A DNA stretch of 64,000 bases from Bradyrhizobium sp. CCGB12 (GCF_024199845.1 NZ_JANADO010000001.1:5766001-5830000), one strand, 5' to 3'; shown: positions 27,937-37,626, counted from the first letter of the stretch. Notes: generated by a model not told the origin, from the letters alone. Translations and numbers: made by a program.

Positions 27937-29153
27937 CGGATGGGTCGGGACAACAGGTTCAGTTCAAGTACGGCGTTGATATTCTCTAGGCATGAGAGGG
28001 CGCTGCGAGGAAGGCGGCGAGTTATATTGTCGACCCAATAGCCCCTCCGGATCGAAGGGTCCGCTGCCAGGCGCTCCCGCTCATCACGCTCGTAAGTCTC
28101 GAATGCAGCCCTCACCTGATCGGCAACCGACGAGCGATCAGTCGCTTCGACGTCGTTTAACGACACGATCCAGCGTTCGAACCGAGCGGAGGATTCCGCC
28201 CACGAGGGCCACTGCGATGCCGTGTCCCTTGCGCCTTTCGTAAGGGTGTTCAGGAGAGACCTGTCGCGAAGCAACGTGGTGATGGCTGCCTGAATCCTCG
28301 CTTCGTCTTGATCGGCAATGACGATCGCATTCTCGCCGTGACGAATGTATTCCTCATGGCCGGTTACGTTGAGGACTACCGCAGTCCCTCCGCAGTGGAA
28401 CATCTCCAAAGGAGGCCCGAACATACCTTCTACCGTGCTTAGCTTCACCAACACGTCGCATGATCGATAGACTCGAGCCGCAACGTTGATCGGGACTTTC
28501 GAGAAGACGCGCCGAACGCCCGGGATCCAGCGGACAGGGGTTCCGGTGAGGAGCCAAATGTCTTTCGCTCCCGCTCCCTTCGCCAAGGATATGGCACGGG
28601 CCGTATTCTTGAATGGAACGCGGAAATGGCCTTCGACCAGCACCCTTGAAGATCCTTCTACGCGTTCCTCGATAGGTGAGATGGCCTCAGAATAAATGTC
28701 CTTTCGAATGCCGTTGCGGACGAGAGCGGCGTCTCGCCCCGAGTCTGTTGCAAGACGGTCCCTGATCCACCCCGCTTCGGTAACGAAATTGAGCGGCAAT
28801 CCATATGTCGCATCGATCAGGCGACGGAGTGGCCCTTCGGTCTTCGGATAGAACCTGGACTCGATCGATTGGACGAAGTATCCGAATCTCCCGGCGTTGA
28901 AGCGTGGCAACTCCAAGGCTGTCTTCCACCAGGTGGCGATCACCAGATCGTACTCGTGCTTGCTTGCCTCTTGGAGACCGACGCAGGTCAACTTTCCAGC
29001 GACATCATGCCATGAGATGGTTTCAGGGGTGAACGGTTCCTGAGCCGCGATCAAGACATCATGGCCGCTGGTGACCAGATGTGCGGCGTGTTGGAAGATA
29101 ACGTAGGTGCCGCCGCTGATGGCCAGCGAACCAACCAGGAAGCAAATCCTCAT
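27933..29153 (-). CDS. Glycosyltransferase (GT-B, GT4-like)
   Basis: About 406 residues. The N-terminus MRICFLVGSLAISGGTYVIFQHAAHL is a GT-B nucleotide-sugar transferase start of the rhamnosyltransferase/GT4 type, and the C-terminal donor-binding part has STVEGMFGPPLEMFHCGGTAVVLNVTGHEEYI with the conserved acidic residues. The start at 29153 overlaps the stop of the preceding gene; an upstream codon at 29186 is less likely. It should add a sugar to the growing polysaccharide at the cytoplasmic face. The sugar cannot be told. Confidence 0.85.
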   Translation of the reverse strand: MRICFLVGSLAISGGTYVIFQHAAHLVTSGHDVLIAAQEPFTPETISWHDVAGKLTCVGLQEASKHEYDLVIATWWKTALELPRFNAGRFGYFVQSIESRFYPKTEGPLRRLIDATYGLPLNFVTEAGWIRDRLATDSGRDAALVRNGIRKDIYSEAISPIEERVEGSSRVLVEGHFRVPFKNTARAISLAKGAGAKDIWLLTGTPVRWIPGVRRVFSKVPINVAARVYRSCDVLVKLSTVEGMFGPPLEMFHCGGTAVVLNVTGHEEYIRHGENAIVIADQDEARIQAAITTLLRDRSLLNTLTKGARDTASQWPSWAESSARFERWIVSLNDVEATDRSSVADQVRAAFETYERDERERLAADPSIRRGYWVDNITRRLPRSALSCLENINAVLELNLLSRPIR

Positions 29154-30463
29154 CCGGAGAAGCTCCCCGCAAGAAGCGCCTGCCACATCCGGTAGCGACC
29201 ATACAAGAACGCGGCTCCAGGAACGGCACGTCGACGAATTGTCAGATAAGGCCAGAAGCCCTCTTCCGTCAGCCTGCGGTGTCTGAGCAAATCCAAAGTG
29301 AACCGGATGCGATCGAGAGGGTTCGTATCATTCTTGACCATTAGCCTCGACTGCTCGAACACGCCGAAATTCTCGAAATGCCAAATAGAAGCGATCCAAT
29401 CGAGTTCGGCCGAAGTTGGACGAAACACTAGACGCTTGTGGAACTGGAGCGTCAACGCCATAACTTCCGTCGTCGTAAGACCCATCTCGGTGTGCAAATC
29501 GCGAATGCGTTCGACACTCGACATGACCCCTTGGGCTACTGGAGAAACGATCTTCTCGATCAACTGCCGTTCAACGAACTCGTCGTATATGATTGCGTAA
29601 TTGCCGTTCGCATCGAGCGTATATCGGCTCGGTGCGCCATGATCAGCAGGAAGCATGATCTCGAAGAGCGATCTGTTCTCGTTGAAAATCGGGAAGGAAG
29701 GCGTTGAGCGGTCGAGATGCGAGAACAGCAGCCCATGTTTTTTGTTTCGTGGGTGGACGTGACCGGGCGCGGCGAGGCCAAAGTAATGTCCGATCACGTC
29801 GACACCACCCGCCCAGCGTTCGAACCACAAAAAAAGGTTATCTTGAATGGTTCCTTTCCAGCCCACGTCGACGACGTACAAGCGCCTCGGAAGTGGCCGG
29901 CGGAAGATGTCGGAAAGATACCTGGAGAATGCCGACCCGCCCTCTGTGCGCGCCGCCGCATAGGCCTCAGCGAAACGCTCGGACTTCATGAGTGCAGCGA
30001 ACTCGGGTGAGGTCGGAAGATCGTCCAATGTCTCCTCAAGGCGATCCCTCGACTTGCGCAAGTTATCGGCAATGCCGTCGATGGCATCGTCCAACGAAAG
30101 ACTCCGGAGGAAATCCGCAAGCGAAATTCTCCGATATTGACGGAACAAATTCGCAAACTGCTCGCCTTCCAACGGTCCGCAAGAAAGCAAGAAGGTCGAC
30201 TTGCGAGAGACACGGAAATAGTGCGTCTGAACTTCGGTGGAGGTGCGTGCACCCGACGACTTTCTGTGTGCGTCGAACATTTCTTTCAGTGGCTTTCCTT
30301 CCCGGGAGAGGAACAGCACATGGTCGGCGTCCGCGCTGGAGATGGCGGCGTCCAACCGCAAGAGAAAGACGTAGAGGGACCAAGCGAGGTCCTGAAAGGG
30401 AAGGTCAGTCCTCCTTCGACGCTCGTACTCGGCGGCCGCCGTGCGAAGTCGGTTCGTCAGCAT
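29150..30463 (-). CDS. Protein of unknown family sharing the C-terminal domain of its neighbour
   Basis: A 437-residue soluble protein. It shares two strong motifs with the second half of the upstream protein: FLSREGKPLKEMF (51-63) and VDVGWKGTIQDNL (198-210). It lacks the N-terminal HAD domain. No signal peptide or membrane helix is seen. The gene sits in the polysaccharide operon with a 92-bp gap before it and a 4-nt overlap after it. Related domains occur in surface-glycan gene clusters, often annotated only as HAD-associated or hypothetical. A role in sugar or glycan-phosphate processing is inference. Confidence 0.75.
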   Translation of the reverse strand: MLTNRLRTAAAEYERRRRTDLPFQDLAWSLYVFLLRLDAAISSADADHVLFLSREGKPLKEMFDAHRKSSGARTSTEVQTHYFRVSRKSTFLLSCGPLEGEQFANLFRQYRRISLADFLRSLSLDDAIDGIADNLRKSRDRLEETLDDLPTSPEFAALMKSERFAEAYAAARTEGGSAFSRYLSDIFRRPLPRRLYVVDVGWKGTIQDNLFLWFERWAGGVDVIGHYFGLAAPGHVHPRNKKHGLLFSHLDRSTPSFPIFNENRSLFEIMLPADHGAPSRYTLDANGNYAIIYDEFVERQLIEKIVSPVAQGVMSSVERIRDLHTEMGLTTTEVMALTLQFHKRLVFRPTSAELDWIASIWHFENFGVFEQSRLMVKNDTNPLDRIRFTLDLLRHRRLTEEGFWPYLTIRRRAVPGAAFLYGRYRMWQALLAGSFSG

Positions 30464-30555
30464 TGGCGCCTCCTGCGACGGCCAAGGCCACGATGCGCTG
30501 TCCCCTGACTACATCGATGCAGGTTGCCGGATCGCATTTTCGATCGTGGCGACAT

Positions 30556-32613
30556 TCAGCGACCTCGACGCAATCGGGTTCGCTCGGATGCGACTCTTCC
30601 TCGTTTGTAGAGCCTCGCCAAACGGAACAGTGTACTGGCCATCATTCGATGCGGCCTCGACATCCCGGGATGCTGCACGATGCTCGGTTCCCACTGCGTG
30701 CGTCGCAAATAGAGGATGACGTGGTTCCGATAGCGTCGGTTGAATAAGCCAAACAGCATCTCCATGACCGACGGCACTCGGCCGCGATCGAAGTGTCCAC
30801 CGAAGCCAAATACGTCGTGCTGAGGCACCTCGAGAAATGTCCTAACCAATCCCGCCGGCGGGGATTGCGAAATATGCGTCCAAAGCCGCACACTGAGCTC
30901 TCGGAGCTCATCCGAAGAAACGGCGTAGTTTGCCAACGACGGGCGCCATTCCCGAGTCGCGAATACGACACCGTCCTGGAAGTCGCGGGGAAAGTCGTAA
31001 AGCGTCGCCTTCGGATGAATCGATTTGACGGGAACCATGACATCGCCCTCTTCGCGATAGTCCTCTGTACTCCCGCTCATGGAACTGCAAATCACCTCGA
31101 GCGGCTCAAATGAATCCAGCAACGCGAAGGCGTTCCCACGCCGTTCATCGATCCCATAGGCGTGCTTTTCGACGTTGGGAGGTTGGGGGTTGAGAAACTT
31201 CCTGAGCCCCAGATAATAACCTGTGAACTCCACGTCGGGACGCATCCGGGCGAGATTGTCCTGGATCGTCCCGCGCCAGCCGACGTCGACGAACGCGATT
31301 TTTCCCCTTCGGCCAAGCCCCTGTTGGTCCAGATAGCGATCGAGCCGCTCTCGCCGCTTGCCGTACTGGCGTGACGTAGCCTCCCGGAAGGGAGGAGCCT
31401 CAATCAAGCGAAGAATCCGAGGGTCGCTCTCCGGATGGATGATGAGCTCGTCTTCCTTCAGCCCCAGGTTCGCCAGCAAATCCCCGAACTCCCCCGCCTC
31501 AAGGCCACAGACCCTGAACAGCGTCGAGACACGTTGTTGCCAGTGAAGGCTCCAGACGAGCTTGAGATGCTTATGCCCGATCGGCTCAGGGAACGACGGT
31601 AAGAACGTCGATACTCTGCTGACACCCAAAGCTCTGGAATCCGGGAGGGGCAGTCCGGCCAAGGTCCTTTTGGGAAACAACGCAGCAAAGACCCGGTGGA
31701 GAAAGTCTCCTTCTTGGGATAGGAAAAACAGACTGTCGACTTTGTCGCGGATGGCGCGCTCGGCCACGAAGAGGCAAAAGCCCAAGAACAAGGGAGCCGC
31801 CCGGACACCTGCGCGAAAAGCAGCGGAACGCTCGGCAGGCTCCGCCGCGGTGAGCTCGCGCGCAGCTTCCTCTGCCCGGATGGCAATTTGCTCGAAAAGC
31901 GCCTCACGGGAGCCGAAAGCGATGTGCTGGATCCTGCGGGCCTCCGCGGCCCATTCCGGAACGAAGTGGACGGCTGCAATGCCGAGCGCCCCGGGGATTT
32001 CCACGTCGGAATACGCGCTGTCACCGATGTGGACATGCTGCTCCGGAGCAACGTCAAGCGATTGATGGACGTGACCGAACAAGCGACCTGAACGCTTGCT
32101 CTTGCGGATGTCGCAGGAAACGAAGCCATTCCGGACCAGGGGTCTCAGACCTTTGGAATGAAGCAGACGGTCCAGCATCTCCGACGGCATATAGAAGTCG
32201 GATAGATATATCGTTTTTTCAGCAGGATATCCGGTTAGGAAGCTGAGGATGCCTGGGTCGACATATGAGCACTCCTCCTCGCACGCCAACTCGAACTCCG
32301 AAAACTCGTGCGCGAGTTTCTGCACTTCATCGTCGCTCTTGAGGTCCGCAATCCGAAACAGCCATCTCCTCAGCACGTGGATCAGATCGTACTCGTCGTC
32401 GAATCCGCTCTCAGCAGACCTCAACCCGATCTCTTGCTCGACGGCCAAGCGTTCACGGTAAAGAACCCAATGGCTACCCGCTGGCTTGTACAGCCTCTCT
32501 CGAAGCCGGAGAGACGCATGTCTGGCCAGTTGCAACTTGATCGCTTCGGGGTGACACGTGCGCCGGAGAAGCGTGTCCCAAACGTCGATGCTTCTGAGCT
32601 TGAACTTGGACAA
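30556..32613 (-). CDS. HAD-domain protein with glycan-cluster domain of unknown function
   Basis: A 685-residue protein. Residues 1-240 are a complete HAD phosphohydrolase: motif I D10-V-W-D13-T14, motif II in YLSDFYMP, motif III Lys in RKSKRSGRLFG and motif IV GDSAYSD (197-203). Residues about 265-685 form a second domain with FLSQEGDFLHRVF (297-309) and VDVGWRGTIQDNL (442-454), the same pair of motifs found in the 437-residue neighbour. Translation appears to begin at TTG 32613, since GGGAAG lies 7 nt before it. The gene follows galE with a 20-bp gap. It probably acts on a sugar phosphate or phosphorylated carrier in the cytoplasm, but its substrate is not known. Confidence 0.8.
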   Translation of the reverse strand: MSKFKLRSIDVWDTLLRRTCHPEAIKLQLARHASLRLRERLYKPAGSHWVLYRERLAVEQEIGLRSAESGFDDEYDLIHVLRRWLFRIADLKSDDEVQKLAHEFSEFELACEEECSYVDPGILSFLTGYPAEKTIYLSDFYMPSEMLDRLLHSKGLRPLVRNGFVSCDIRKSKRSGRLFGHVHQSLDVAPEQHVHIGDSAYSDVEIPGALGIAAVHFVPEWAAEARRIQHIAFGSREALFEQIAIRAEEAARELTAAEPAERSAAFRAGVRAAPLFLGFCLFVAERAIRDKVDSLFFLSQEGDFLHRVFAALFPKRTLAGLPLPDSRALGVSRVSTFLPSFPEPIGHKHLKLVWSLHWQQRVSTLFRVCGLEAGEFGDLLANLGLKEDELIIHPESDPRILRLIEAPPFREATSRQYGKRRERLDRYLDQQGLGRRGKIAFVDVGWRGTIQDNLARMRPDVEFTGYYLGLRKFLNPQPPNVEKHAYGIDERRGNAFALLDSFEPLEVICSSMSGSTEDYREEGDVMVPVKSIHPKATLYDFPRDFQDGVVFATREWRPSLANYAVSSDELRELSVRLWTHISQSPPAGLVRTFLEVPQHDVFGFGGHFDRGRVPSVMEMLFGLFNRRYRNHVILYLRRTQWEPSIVQHPGMSRPHRMMASTLFRLARLYKRGRVASERTRLRRGR

Positions 32614-32633
32614 ATCGACACTTCCCTACAGCG

Positions 32634-33677
32634 CTAAGTCGGCGCGTCTCGTTCACCGGTGGGGCGTCTCGGTGGGTGATATCCGTTTGGATTGTTCGAT
32701 TGCCACCGCCAATGGTCGGCACACATTTGGGCCAGCGTCTTCGTCGATTTCCATCCGAGCAAATCGGCCGCAAGGGTGGGATCGGCGTAGCATGCTGCGA
32801 CATCTCCGGCGCGCCGATCACCTATGGTGTGGGGCACGGCAGAGCCGCTTGCGGACTCGAACGCCTGGACGATCTCGAGGACGCTAGTGCCCCTTCCGGT
32901 GCCGAGATTTGCAGTCAGAATGCCCGCACCTGTTAAGTGGTTGAGAGCACTCAAATGACCCGACGCGAGGTCAACGACATGAATGAAGTCGCGTATCCCG
33001 GTCCCGTCATGCGTTGGATAGTCGTTCCCCAAAACGACGAGTTGTTTTCGCTTTCCGATAGCGACCTGCGCCACCAACGGCAACAAGTTGTTGGGAATGC
33101 CCGAAGGATCCTCGCCAATGCGGCCGCTTTCGTGAGCGCCGACGGGATTGAAATAGCGAAGAATCGCGATCGACCAATCGTTGTCGGACCCGTGAAGGTC
33201 CCGCAGCATTTCCTCGATGAAGTATTTCGTCCGACCGTAAGGATTGGTCGGGGCAAGGGAGTGGTCTTCGTCGATCGGCAAGTATGAGGGGCTCCCATAG
33301 ACGGTGGCCGACGAACTGAAAATGAGCTTTTTGACGCTAGCAGTCTTCATCGCGGACACGAGCCGGAGCGTCCCGACGAAGTTGTTGTCGTAGTAACCGA
33401 TGGGATTATCATGGGATTCGCCGACGGCTTTGAGACCCGCTAGATGCACGACCGCCGTCGCATCGAATTCTCTTAAAATGCGGAGAATAGCCTCCTCGTC
33501 GCGAAGGTCGGCCTCCTTGAACGAAATTGACTTCCCGCAAATCGCTTGGACACGATCCAGCGAAGTTCGTTTGCTGTTCGACAGATTATCGACGACGACA
33601 ACATCGAACCCGGCGTCGAGTAATGCGATGCAGACATGAGAGCCAATATAACCGGCCCCGCCCGTGACCATAATCAT
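32634..33677 (-). CDS. galE: UDP-glucose 4-epimerase
   Basis: A 347-residue short-chain dehydrogenase of the extended type. GGAGYIGSH near the N-terminus binds NAD, the catalytic pair is in YGRTKYFIE (Tyr-x3-Lys), and LRYFNPVGAH and the C-terminal GTGRGTSVLEIV segment are GalE-specific. It interconverts UDP-glucose and UDP-galactose and so supplies galactose for the polysaccharide built by the adjacent glycosyltransferases. The start at 33677 (MIMVTGGAGYIGSH) fits the family; the frame is open for another 22 codons upstream, but these look non-coding. It is upstream of the HAD-domain gene in the same operon. Confidence 0.93.
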   Translation of the reverse strand: MIMVTGGAGYIGSHVCIALLDAGFDVVVVDNLSNSKRTSLDRVQAICGKSISFKEADLRDEEAILRILREFDATAVVHLAGLKAVGESHDNPIGYYDNNFVGTLRLVSAMKTASVKKLIFSSSATVYGSPSYLPIDEDHSLAPTNPYGRTKYFIEEMLRDLHGSDNDWSIAILRYFNPVGAHESGRIGEDPSGIPNNLLPLVAQVAIGKRKQLVVLGNDYPTHDGTGIRDFIHVVDLASGHLSALNHLTGAGILTANLGTGRGTSVLEIVQAFESASGSAVPHTIGDRRAGDVAACYADPTLAADLLGWKSTKTLAQMCADHWRWQSNNPNGYHPPRRPTGERDAPT

Positions 33678-33818
33678 TGAAACAGCACCTATCGGTCGCT
33701 TTCTGCCATGAGGATCCAACTGACGCATGGCCCTACTTCGCAATTTGATACACGTCGTGCCAATTGCCGAACTCGCGGTCGCATTCAGGAAATGGATATC
33801 GGTTTCATGTGCCCTAGT

Positions 33819-35060
33819 TCAGCTTGGCGGCCTCGTCCGGCGCGACGTCATCGCGTCGTTCGGATCGCACAAAACAGGACGACGTCCGGTGCCCAGGTTG
33901 TCTGAGTAACTTTTCACGGGCCGCCCACCATCAAGTAGAGAGTGGAAGATCTGCTCATACTTCGCTTGGATGATCTTGTTCGTGCTCGTGGCGCAGACGA
34001 GCGCGCGCGCCGCCTTTCCAAAGGTCAGAATGTCGTTTGGAGAATTGATCAGCCGAATGATCGCATCCTTCAGAGCGAGACCGGAGTCTGTTGGAACGAC
34101 GTAACCCTCCAAACCGTCTCTGATGAAGTCTCGACATCCGGGCACCGCGGTGACGATTGACGCTCGGCCGCAGGCTGAGGCTTCCAGTAGGGCCCGCGGA
34201 AGGCCTTCGCCCCCCCTGCTGGTAAAGATGCCCGCGTGAGCTTCTCGCCATACGTTTGCGACCTGATCGGAGAAGCCATGATAGTGAATCCCGACACGTC
34301 CGCTCCAGATCGCGGGGTTGATCGGGTGCGGGTTGGCAAGGTCTGGAACGCCGTAAATGTGCAGCTCTACCGGATGCCCCTCCTGAGCGAGCGCCGAAAT
34401 CGCATCAACGGCGAGATCGATGCCCTTGGACCAAATCAGGCGAGAAACGGTAGCGAAGCGGAATGGTGGCATTGTTGGGAGTTCAGTCATCCTGAACTCG
34501 TCCGGGTCGACGCCAGCACCCATAAAAACAGAGGTTTTGTGACCATACGCGGCAATCCAGTCAAGAAGACCGTCCGAACTGTTCTCAAAGATGAAGTGAG
34601 ATCTTTTGCGCGAGGCAAGACTCAATATCCCAAAGACCAGCCGGCGCGTTAGCCGTGCCTTGAGGGATTCGGAGATGCCGAGAAGTCCGACGCCGGTCAC
34701 GACGTATACGAATTCGCAGGACCGAACGAAGCACTGAACGAGCGTAAGGATAAGGCACATCCGCAAGGAATAAACGACGACCACGGACGGATTCACCTTG
34801 CGGAGCGTAGCTGCAAACCACAGCGCTTCGCCGACGATCGATTGAGGCGAATTATGAGCCCGGATAGTGGGGCTAGAAATGGTCTTCACCCCATCGATCC
34901 GGCTTCTGTCGCCACTCCGTGGCTCGGGGATGATGGTAATGACTTCTGCCTTTGTGGCTCTTGATGCCTCGATCGCGGGAGAAAAATGCCTAAAAAGAAA
35001 TTCCTCGCTGCTCGCGATTAAACAAATCGGATTCACCCCCGCACCGCCCCGTGCAAACAC
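33819..35060 (-). CDS. Glycosyltransferase family 4
   Basis: A 413-residue GT-B enzyme. N-terminal acceptor domain with ICLIASSEEFLFRHFSPAIEA and a VYVVTGVGLLG segment, and a C-terminal donor domain with VSRLIWSKGIDLAVDAISAL and the EX7E-type run SRGGEGLPRALLEASACGRASIV. This is close to the WbpH/PglA-like branch of GT4. It is the first gene of the minus-strand polysaccharide operon, about 140 bp before galE. No promoter consensus could be assigned upstream. The transferred sugar is unknown. Confidence 0.88.
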   Translation of the reverse strand: MFARGGAGVNPICLIASSEEFLFRHFSPAIEASRATKAEVITIIPEPRSGDRSRIDGVKTISSPTIRAHNSPQSIVGEALWFAATLRKVNPSVVVVYSLRMCLILTLVQCFVRSCEFVYVVTGVGLLGISESLKARLTRRLVFGILSLASRKRSHFIFENSSDGLLDWIAAYGHKTSVFMGAGVDPDEFRMTELPTMPPFRFATVSRLIWSKGIDLAVDAISALAQEGHPVELHIYGVPDLANPHPINPAIWSGRVGIHYHGFSDQVANVWREAHAGIFTSRGGEGLPRALLEASACGRASIVTAVPGCRDFIRDGLEGYVVPTDSGLALKDAIIRLINSPNDILTFGKAARALVCATSTNKIIQAKYEQIFHSLLDGGRPVKSYSDNLGTGRRPVLCDPNDAMTSRRTRPPS

Positions 35061-35326
35061 TTCAAATAATATGTTGCGACTATAACGATTCTCTTATCGT
35101 AATTGATGCGGCGAACCGGTTTTGGCGCGCAAATCCTGCGTTAGAGCGCTCTACGAGGACGTAATTCAACTCTGCATCGACCGGCACTCACCTGGAGCGC
35201 CAGCTTACGGGGGGTCTCGGGTCTTGGGCTCGCTTTAGGCCTCGTGCAAGGCCAGTTCGGATAGCTGCCCTGTCATTGCGTTTCCTTCGCGGAGATTCCG
35301 ACACGATCTCCATATAAATCCGTTCG
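35061..35326. other. Putative upstream region of the polysaccharide operon
   Basis: AT-richer than its surroundings near 35085-35110, just before the first glycosyltransferase gene. A promoter is expected here but no clear -35/-10 pair was found. Confidence 0.35.
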
Positions 35327-35635
35327 CTAAGGAATGCTCTGACGAGGACGGTACGTGAAATACGAACAATCGCCGCTCATATCGGAGTGTGTCATTTCCG
35401 CGTCAGATTTGAGCGCTTCGTACAAACGCCCGCGCGCTGCCGTCTCGGTCAGCCCAGAGTGTCGAATCAGAGAGCTAACGATATCGGCTTCGGCGAAGGC
35501 TATAGCAACAGTGGGAGAATAAACCGCGCTTGCGCAGCCTATTGTCATTTCAAGTGGCCCCACTGTTGTCGGCTCGTACCCTTTCGGCTTCCACGGCCTA
35601 GCGGCGCCCCAATAACCCTTGCCGTGGAATCTCAC
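35327..35635 (-). CDS. Small hypothetical protein, coupled to upstream gene
   Basis: About 102 residues, starting at GTG 35635 behind a very strong AGGAGGGAGG site. Its start codon overlaps the stop of the preceding frame as GTGA, so the two are translationally coupled. The sequence includes a GYWGAARPWKPKGYEPTT run and ends with YFTYRPRQSIP. No domain was recognised. Confidence 0.5.
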   Translation of the reverse strand: MRFHGKGYWGAARPWKPKGYEPTTVGPLEMTIGCASAVYSPTVAIAFAEADIVSSLIRHSGLTETAARGRLYEALKSDAEMTHSDMSGDCSYFTYRPRQSIP

Positions 35636-35868
35636 GACCTCCCTCCTAATTGATCGCCATCCGGCGCCGATACACCCGCCGCGGCGATCGTGATGCCGCT
35701 CCGGGCGAGGCCGCTCACGATTTCATGCGACCGCATGGGCGCAGGGGCTTTCACGATTGCGACAATCTCGTCGTCGACGATGTCATGGTAGTTCAGGGTC
35801 AGCCGGAAACGTGCAACCCATGAACGGTCGCTAACGCAGCCGCCAGCCGGCGCCCACCAGACACACAC
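35632..35868 (-). CDS. Small hypothetical protein, possible winged-helix piece
   Basis: Up to 78 residues. The segment IVAIVKAPAPMRSHEIVSGLARSGI resembles the first helices of winged-helix regulators, but the protein is short and the start is uncertain. It overlaps the next gene by 4 nt. It may be a truncated regulator. Confidence 0.4.
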   Translation of the reverse strand: MCVWWAPAGGCVSDRSWVARFRLTLNYHDIVDDEIVAIVKAPAPMRSHEIVSGLARSGITIAAAGVSAPDGDQLGGRS

Positions 35869-36157
35869 ACTTCTGCTTCTCGTCGTTCATTGCAGCGCAG
35901 AAGAACTGCTCTGGTCGGCGGGCCCAATCCGGTCGTAGCGCATTCCTTTGCTTCGTCGATCTCTCACAATATGATTTCTTGGGGAATGACACGCTCAGCC
36001 GCTTGGCCGGTGCCTGGCTCGTCGGCGCCGACCTCCAACATGCGTCCGAAGCACGTTTCGCCGCCGAGGCGAAACGAAGGCATGCTCGGAAGCGATACTA
36101 ATCTCATCCCCGCCCATCTGGTGGGCGACGCCGAAGCAGCCTTGCGCAGCTCATCGG

Positions 36158-37284
36158 TCACTCCCGCTGCAGCTGCCCGCTGAGAATGCCAACGACAAAC
36201 ACGTGCAGCCAGCCTTGATAAAACTCGAATAGGTGAGAGTTGAAGACCGAGCTCGCAATGTTCTCAACGACGGCAACAAAGCCGATCCACGCCAGGAAAT
36301 TCCCGTTCGGCCCCATCATCCCTGCACGGTACAGCCAGAGATGAGCCCCCGACATTCCAAAAAGAATCCCGCCGCCAAGCATTCCGCATTGGATAGCGAC
36401 GGCAAGCGTTTGATTATGCGGGTTGTCAACTACCAAGCCCGTCAGGCCATCATGTCCCGCCGCCGCTGCAGCGAACAGGCTTCTGGTCGATCCGGTCCCG
36501 CGCCCGAGAGCCGGTGCGGAACGCACGAATCCGATCGACTTGCGCCAAAACTCTAGACGCTCGGCGCCTCCGGCGCGATAGCCGTCAGCGGTGAACACAG
36601 CGTTCGCGCGATAGCTGTCGATTTCCTTGAACAGACGAGTCGTCTTCGTTTGCAGATTCGGTGACGTCGCCAGCAGTCCGGCCGTTAGCGCGCCGATCCC
36701 CGCGAAGAAGGCAAACAACGACCATCCTCGAACATAGCGCAATGCAAGCAACGTCAACATTATCGGCAAGTAGATCAAAGCGGTGCGCGCGACGTTGACG
36801 AACGCGAGATTAGCAAGACGACGCTACGCAAAGAAGAAGCGCCTTGATTCGCAGTCCGTTACGGAGAGACTCCGCGGCAAGCCCCAGCAAGACCACCGCG
36901 ATGAGAACGAATCCCTGACTTTGGTCGATATAGTTCTTGACCGGAACTCCTTCCTCCCTCACTCCGATCAGATGGAAGACTTTGGGCGAGGTGAACAAAA
37001 CAAACGAGAATGCCAGCAGACCCAAAGCAACATAGGTCACGAACACCATCCGCGCGCAACCCGAACTTCGAAAATGAAGGGCGAGCGGTAGCACTCAGAG
37101 CAATTTTGCGACCTTCTAACGCATGCAATCGGTCCGACCACGGCACCTCATGGGCCCAGGTCACCCCGATTGCCGCAATTCCGAAGAGCGCGACCGGAAG
37201 CGCGTAGGCAGGTCGCGTCCAATCTTTAGTCAACGCGAGCGGACCGTACGTGATCAGGACCATGAGCAATACGGGGATTGCCAA
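36158..37284 (-). pseudogene. O-antigen ligase family protein, frameshifted
   Basis: Three minus-strand pieces in successive frames spell one polytopic membrane protein: 37284 to about 37080 (PVLLMVLITYGPLALTKDW), about 37094-36810 (VFVTYVALGLLAFSFVLFTSP, IDQSQGFVLIAVVLL) and about 36778-36158. The last piece carries the Wzy_C region with FEVR-like ERLEFWRKSIGFVRSAPALGRGTGSTRSLF and DNPHNQTLAVAIQCGMLGGG. At least two frameshifts break it. WaaL-type ligases transfer O-antigen to lipid A-core in the periplasm, and the PHN motif holds the key His. It lies upstream of the polysaccharide operon, same strand. If it is the only ligase, the polymer would need another attachment route; an intact copy may be elsewhere. 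Confidence 0.8.
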
Positions 37285-37289
37285 GATGG

Positions 37290-37495
37290 TTGTGGCGGAC
37301 CTAAACTACGGAAGGGCCGCAGCCAGGATCACGATGCTGAAATCGATCACGCGCATCCGGTACAAACCCGTGACGATCGAGATTTACGGCCAACTCGCCG
37401 CCCTGCTCAGGATTTCCGAGAGGGCGGCTGAACCCCTAGAGTCTAGGGGAGCGTTGGTTGCGGGGATAGGATTTGAACCTATGACCTTCAGGTAA
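37290..37495 (+). pseudogene. Probable site-specific recombinase C-terminal remnant
   Basis: A plus-strand frame reads NYGRAAARITMLKSITRIRYKPVTIEIY and GQLAALLRISE, then runs into GIGFEPMTFR, which is simply the tRNA 3' fragment read in reverse. Island recombinases in rhizobia commonly end by reading into their tRNA attachment site in exactly this way. The N-terminal catalytic part is absent. The assignment rests on the ending and the position, not on a catalytic motif. Confidence 0.5.
37455..37493 (-). other. tRNA-Met 3' fragment, attachment-site scar
   Basis: The minus strand reads ACCTGAAGG, then a complete T-arm with TTCAAAT loop and the 3' acceptor end with encoded CCA. This is the 3' half (from the anticodon loop) of an alphaproteobacterial tRNA-Met. 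The 5' half is absent; the match stops abruptly at 37493. Such 3' fragments are left as attR/attL repeats by integrative elements. Confidence 0.75.
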
Positions 37496-37626
37496 GTAGA
37501 GGTTCGCTTCACCACCCGATGCGGTCGCCCCTACTGGCTTGCAGGCCTCCAATAGACTGATCTCTCGTCAATTAGTGCTGCGGTGGTTGGGCCTTTTCAT
37601 ATCAGATCCCCTAAAGATCGGGCCCC

